DNA from: Methanosarcinales archaeon
GTDB taxonomy: Archaea > Halobacteriota > Methanosarcinia > Methanosarcinales > Methanogasteraceae
Assembly: GCA_030640725.1 (NCBI GenBank)
Contig: DAOWIV010000186.1
Span: forward strand, 1 to 9,651
Direction: 5' to 3'
DNA length: 9,651 nucleotides
Part shown: piece by piece, positions 6,131-9,651 of the stretch
Layout of the letters: each line of letters starts with the position of its first letter
How positions within the stretch are numbered: position 1 is the first letter of the stretch
Translations under genes and position numbers: made by a program
The notes under the pieces: generated by a model
Database searches by the model: none
What the model saw: only the letters and a program-made list of their open reading frames with translations
What the model was told of the DNA's origin: nothing

Positions 6131-6609
6131 CTACAACCACCGCGGCAACCGCACACCCATCTGCGCCGCCATCGCCCGAAGTTCATCATGAATGCCCGGT
6201 CAAGTTTCAGCAGCACGACGCCATATATGACAGCGGCAACCGCCACCGGAACCAGTGTGAACCAGATGTTGGAAAGCGGCACCACCAGACGGTAGACGCC
6301 AACGAACAGCCCTATCATCGCTGATGCGACCAGAATATTGCGGACGGAAGCATATTCCAGCCGCACATCAATGATTCGCTTCAGCACACGGTATGCAAGT
6401 ACAGCGTTCAGAGTCATCGTCAAAAGCGTTGTTATCGCAGCACCGGTGATTCCCAGCACCGGAATCAACGTTATGTCCAGCAGAATGTTCGCTATCGATG
6501 CCACCGCTGCCACCTTGAATGACTCTTTCGGACGATCCAGCGCAAGGAGACCCATCGTCTGTAAATACATGAACAAAGAGATATTAAGAGCCAGGGCTAT
6601 AGTAATATC
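6131..6609 (-). pseudogene. C-terminal remnant of a polysaccharide flippase (Wzx/RfbX, MATE-like)
   Basis: About 130 codons remain of a membrane transporter that normally has some 450-500 residues. From 6609 the frame reads DITIALALNISLFMYLQTMG, then LLALDRPKESFKVAAVASIANILLDITLIPV and three more hydrophobic helices. This is typical of the last third of polysaccharide-biosynthesis flippases that move lipid-linked oligosaccharides across the membrane. An in-frame TAG at 6612-6610 ends it upstream, exactly at the ugd start codon. Near 6190-6194 a single-base deletion shifts the frame; the other frame continues HDELRAMAAQMGVRLPRWL and stops at 6133-6131, a natural-looking C-terminus. Two independent lesions make it non-functional. 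It is probably left over from rearrangement of a surface-sugar locus. Confidence 0.75.
6580..6587 (+). promoter_or_regulatory. Putative TATA box for leaderless ugd
   Basis: GATATTAA, preceded by the purine-rich AACAAAGA, lies centred 28 nt before the ugd ATG, the spacing expected if the transcript starts at or next to the start codon. No SD precedes ugd, which fits leaderless translation. The element lies inside the flippase remnant on the other strand. Confidence 0.4.
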
Positions 6610-6611
6610 CT

Positions 6612-7901
6612 ATGAATGTCGCGATCATCGGGACGGGATATGTCGGAACAGTAACCGGCACATGTTTTGCAGAACTCGGTCACAACGTGGTTTGCGTGGA
6701 TGTCGATGCGGCGAAGGTTGACCAGATAAACGCCGGAATTCCTCCGATTCACGAGCCCGGGCTTCCTGCGCTTCTGAAGACACATGTGGGGAAACGATTG
6801 CGGGCAACAGATGATTACAACGATGCGATTCTGAACTCAGAGGTGACATTCATCTGTGTCGGGACGCCGTCCGGAGATGACGGGCGGATCGATCTCTCGA
6901 TCGTCCGCTCCGCATCAACGAGCATCGGGAAGGCGCTTGCAGAGCGGAGTGCGGATGCATCCCATACATACCATGTCGTGGTGGTCAAGAGCACGGTTGT
7001 CCCGGGGACGACTGATGAGGTGGTTGCGCCGCTCATCCGGGCGAACGGAGGTGATGCGGGGGTTGTCGGGATTGCGATGAACCCTGAGTTTCTGAGGGAA
7101 GGAAAAGCGGTGCATGATTTCATGAATCCTGATAAGATCGTCATCGGCGGTGACGCACGCGCCGTAGACACGGTAGCCCGGCTATATGAGAAGATCCCAT
7201 GCGAGATCACACGAACAGACACGAGAACCGCAGAGATGATCAAGTACGCAAACAACTCATTTCTTGCCACGAAGATATCGTTTGCAAACGAGATCGGGAA
7301 TATCTGCAAGAAACTCGGAATCGACGTTTACGAGGTCATGTCTGCGATCGGAAAGGATTTCCGGATCTCGGAGCAGTTTCTGAATGCTGGCGCAGGCTTT
7401 GGCGGATCGTGCTTCCCGAAGGACGTGAAGGCGCTGATCGGAAGGGCGGGTGAGCTTGGATATGATCCGCTGCTGTTAAACGCCGTTATCATGATAAACG
7501 AGGAACAGCCGATGCGCATGATCGAACTGCTCACAAACCGGATCAGGGACGTCCGTAACAGGAGGATCGCAGTTCTGGGACTCTCGTTCAAGAACGACAC
7601 AGATGACATACGCGAGTCAAGATCGATACCAGTCATCAGGGAACTCCTGAATCGGGGCGCAACGGTTGCTGCTTATGATCCGCTCGCTGCAGAGAATATG
7701 CGGGAAGTTTTTCCGGACATTTTGTATTGCGATAGCGCAAAAAGCGCGCTCGAGGACGCTGATGCGTGCCTGATCATGACTGAGTGGGCTGAGTTCGGAT
7801 CGCTGGATCAGGAGTTCGATGCGATGAGGGAGATTGTTGTCATCGATGGCAGGCGAATGGTCTCGCTCGATCGAGGGGTTTACGAGGGTATATGCTGGTA
7901 G
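6612..7901 (+). CDS. ugd: UDP-glucose 6-dehydrogenase family protein
   Basis: A 429-residue NAD-dependent nucleotide-sugar dehydrogenase of full length that oxidises UDP-glucose twice to UDP-glucuronate in the cytoplasm. Seen: N-terminal Rossmann motif GTGYVG (7-12); CVGTPSGDDGRIDLS (82-96); KSTVVPGTT (126-134); NPEFLREG (157-164); MIKYANNSFLATKISFANE (209-227), which carries the conserved Lys211; catalytic Cys267 in GFGGSCFPKD (262-271); and the UDP-binding C-terminal domain with LGLSFKNDTDDIRESRS (322-338). galU, which makes its substrate, follows 24 nt downstream. Closely related enzymes act on UDP-N-acetylmannosamine or GDP-mannose; the galU neighbour favours UDP-glucose, but substrate is inferred. 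Confidence 0.93.
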   Translation: MNVAIIGTGYVGTVTGTCFAELGHNVVCVDVDAAKVDQINAGIPPIHEPGLPALLKTHVGKRLRATDDYNDAILNSEVTFICVGTPSGDDGRIDLSIVRSASTSIGKALAERSADASHTYHVVVVKSTVVPGTTDEVVAPLIRANGGDAGVVGIAMNPEFLREGKAVHDFMNPDKIVIGGDARAVDTVARLYEKIPCEITRTDTRTAEMIKYANNSFLATKISFANEIGNICKKLGIDVYEVMSAIGKDFRISEQFLNAGAGFGGSCFPKDVKALIGRAGELGYDPLLLNAVIMINEEQPMRMIELLTNRIRDVRNRRIAVLGLSFKNDTDDIRESRSIPVIRELLNRGATVAAYDPLAAENMREVFPDILYCDSAKSALEDADACLIMTEWAEFGSLDQEFDAMREIVVIDGRRMVSLDRGVYEGICW

Positions 7902-7925
7902 AGACGAGGAGTACGAGGTGAATAA

Positions 7926-8774
7926 ATGATTAAAAAGGCGGTAATCCCTGCTGCGGGGCTTGGAACAAGATTCCTTCCTGTTACGAAATCGATGCCGAAG
8001 GAGATGCTCCCGATCATCGATAAACCGATCATCCATTTCGTTGTGGAAGAGGCGGTTGCTTCCGGAATTGGGGATATCCTGATCATTACAGGCAGGGGCA
8101 AACGGGCTGTGGAAGACTATTTTGACACATCTCCGGAACTTGAAAGCCACCTCCTTAAAAATGGGAAGGATAAGCTGTTACAGGAAGTGCAAGACATCTC
8201 TTCGATGGTGGACATCCATTACATACGGCAGAAAGATCCAAAGGGTCTTGGAGATGCAGTTTTGAGGGCGGAAAGGCACGTCGGCGACGAACCATTCGCA
8301 GTGTTGCTTGGTGATGACATTATCAGGGGAGAACTCTGCATAAAACAGTTGATGGATGTTTATGAGGTGCATAAGTGCTCTGTGCTGGCAGTGGAAGTGG
8401 TAGATGACGTGAGCAAATACGGGATCGTAAAAGGCAGCAAGATCGATGAGTCGATCTACCGTGTCGATGATATCATCGAAAAACCAGATGCGCGCGATGC
8501 ACCATCAAAGATGGGGGCGATCGGGAGATACATTCTTACGCCAGCGATATTCTCGTGCATCAGGGAGGTAGAACCCGGGTTTGGGGGCGAGATACAACTG
8601 ACCGATGCCATAAGGATGCTTATTGATGCGGAGGGTGTTTATGCGTATGCATTCAGGGGAAAGCGATACGATGCCGGGGATAAAGCCGATTACATAAGAG
8701 CGATCATCGATTTTGCGCTGGAAAGAGAGGATTTAAGAGAAGCGATTGAGAATTATCTACAGGTGGTGAGATGA
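7926..8774 (+). CDS. galU: UTP-glucose-1-phosphate uridylyltransferase
   Basis: A 282-residue nucleotidyltransferase of the bacterial-type GalU/HasC family that joins UTP and glucose-1-phosphate to give UDP-glucose and pyrophosphate. Motifs in order: PAAGLGTRFLPVTKSMPKEM (8-27) for nucleotide binding; KGLGDAVL (106-113); LLGDD (127-131); IIEKP (183-187); GGEIQLTDA (220-228); and YDAGDK (248-253). Length is normal for GalU and there is no C-terminal left-handed helix domain, which argues against RmlA- or GlmU-like enzymes. The ATG at 7926 has a strong GAGGTGA SD at 7915-7921. Its stop overlaps the next gene's start (ATGA at 8771-8774), so the two are translationally coupled. With ugd it supplies UDP-glucuronate. 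Confidence 0.95.
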   Translation: MIKKAVIPAAGLGTRFLPVTKSMPKEMLPIIDKPIIHFVVEEAVASGIGDILIITGRGKRAVEDYFDTSPELESHLLKNGKDKLLQEVQDISSMVDIHYIRQKDPKGLGDAVLRAERHVGDEPFAVLLGDDIIRGELCIKQLMDVYEVHKCSVLAVEVVDDVSKYGIVKGSKIDESIYRVDDIIEKPDARDAPSKMGAIGRYILTPAIFSCIREVEPGFGGEIQLTDAIRMLIDAEGVYAYAFRGKRYDAGDKADYIRAIIDFALEREDLREAIENYLQVVR

Positions 8775-9651
8775 AAGCACTGGTAACAGGATGCGCGGGA
8801 TTCATAGGCTCCCATTTGACAGAACGATTGCTGAGAGACGGTTTAGATGTGATCGGGATCGATTGCTTCACCGATTACTATTCGAGGGAATATAAAGATG
8901 GGAATCTCAAAAATGCTCTCAAGAATAAAAATTTTACTTTTATAGAAAAAGATATACTATTTATGGACGCATTCCCTGATGTGGATTACGTCTTCCACCA
9001 GGCAGCACAGGCAGGGGTACGGAAGAGCTGGGGCGGGGACTTTGAGATATATACGATGGACAATATTCTGGCGACTCAACGGTTGCTGGAATACTACAAG
9101 GATTGCGAGATAAAGAAATTCGTCTATGCCTCATCGACATCGGTCTATGGGGACTGCGAACTACCAATGAAGGAGACTCGTATGCTAAAGCCAGTCTCTC
9201 CTTACGGTGTTACAAAACTGGCAGCAGAAAACCTATGTTATCTTTATTATAAAAACTACGGTGTGCCGACGGCGTCGCTCAGGTATTTCACGGTATACGG
9301 TCCGAGACAGCGACCTGATATGGCGATACACCTCTTTGTCAGGGCGATCCTCGATGGTGAAGAGATAACAGTCTATGGGGATGGTGCGCAGACACGGGAT
9401 TTCACATTTGTGGATGATGTGGTTGAGGCTAACATGCTTGCAGCGATCTGTGACTCGCAGGGGGAGGTCTTCAATGTCGGTGGCGGCACAAGGATCGTCA
9501 ATGAATTGATCGGGGTCATGGAGAATGTCACGGGAAGGAAAGCTGTTGTCAGATACATCGAAAGCAGAGAGGGGATGTCAGGGATACGCTGGCGGATGCC
9601 GGTATGATTGGTAAGCTCGGATGGAAACCGAGAGTCGGAATCGAGGAAGGG
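8771..9651 (+). CDS. NAD-dependent nucleotide-sugar epimerase, probably UDP-glucuronate 4-epimerase type; frameshifted and partial
   Basis: An extended-SDR enzyme. The frame from ATG 8771 gives 278 residues and stops at 9607. Seen: Rossmann GCAGFIG (7-13); HQAAQAGVRKSWG (76-88); VYASSTSVYGD (118-128); catalytic YGVTK (145-149); LRYFTVYGPRQRPDMA (170-185); and YGDGAQTRDFTFVDDVVEAN (202-221). After residue 267 it leaves family sequence. One extra base in the GGGG run at 9571-9574 would restore GDVRDTLADAGMIGKLG and then WKPRVGIEEG, open to the window end, so the gene continues beyond. This is a true frameshift or a read error. Next to ugd and galU, and with the AGVR..WG and TRDFTF signatures, conversion of UDP-glucuronate to UDP-galacturonate is likely; UDP-glucose 4-epimerase or dehydratase activity is possible. 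The SD AGGTGGTGA is at 8761-8769. Confidence 0.85.

Noticed and set aside
6815..8150. Antisense frames over ugd and galU (minus 6815-7309, 7617-8150)
   Set aside because: Shadows of strongly supported coding genes; the translations have no motif and unlikely composition.

Overview
This window looks like euryarchaeal chromosome from the Methanomicrobia/Methanosarcinales side (methanogen or ANME-like). The evidence is an archaellum-motor ArlH/ArlI pair of euryarchaeal type, TATA-box promoters, GGTGA-type Shine-Dalgarno (SD) sites, TTG starts and one apparently leaderless gene. I cannot fix the genus. Base composition is mixed: positions 1-900 are AT-rich and probably accessory, and the rest is near 50% GC.

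Layout, left to right. (1) 120-613, minus strand: two small co-directional genes of unknown function, each with a good SD. A TATA box, a 22-bp palindrome and a 21-bp tandem repeat lie upstream (652-734). The second gene may be cut short near the window edge. (2) 896-1423, minus: an IS200/IS605-type HUH transposase (TnpA) without TnpB. (3) 1577-4697, minus: an operon of two tandem ArlH-like ATPases followed by the motor ATPase ArlI. The membrane partner ArlJ, normally next after ArlI, is absent; the transposase lies there. (4) 4859-5771, plus: a small two-helix membrane protein 10 bp ahead of hisB (histidine biosynthesis). A small Cys-containing gene broken by a frameshift follows (5777-6026). 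(5) 6131-6609, minus: the C-terminal remnant of a polysaccharide flippase, missing its N-terminal part and frameshifted. (6) 6612 to the end, plus: ugd, galU and an NAD-dependent nucleotide-sugar epimerase, with galU and the epimerase overlapping by ATGA. The epimerase reads out of frame at a GGGG run and its correct frame continues off the window.

How the genes fit together: GalU would make UDP-glucose, Ugd would oxidise it to UDP-glucuronate, and the epimerase probably gives UDP-galacturonate or a related sugar for surface polysaccharide or glycoprotein. The neighbouring flippase remnant fits such a locus. The ArlH-ArlH-ArlI operon is an incomplete archaellum-type motor module without archaellin, ArlF/G or ArlJ in view.

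No RNA genes, CRISPR array or prophage were seen. The points most worth a second look are the ArlH duplication in an arlJ-less cluster, the structured promoter of the unknown two-gene operon, and three single-base frameshifts, two of them at GGGG runs, which may be assembly errors.
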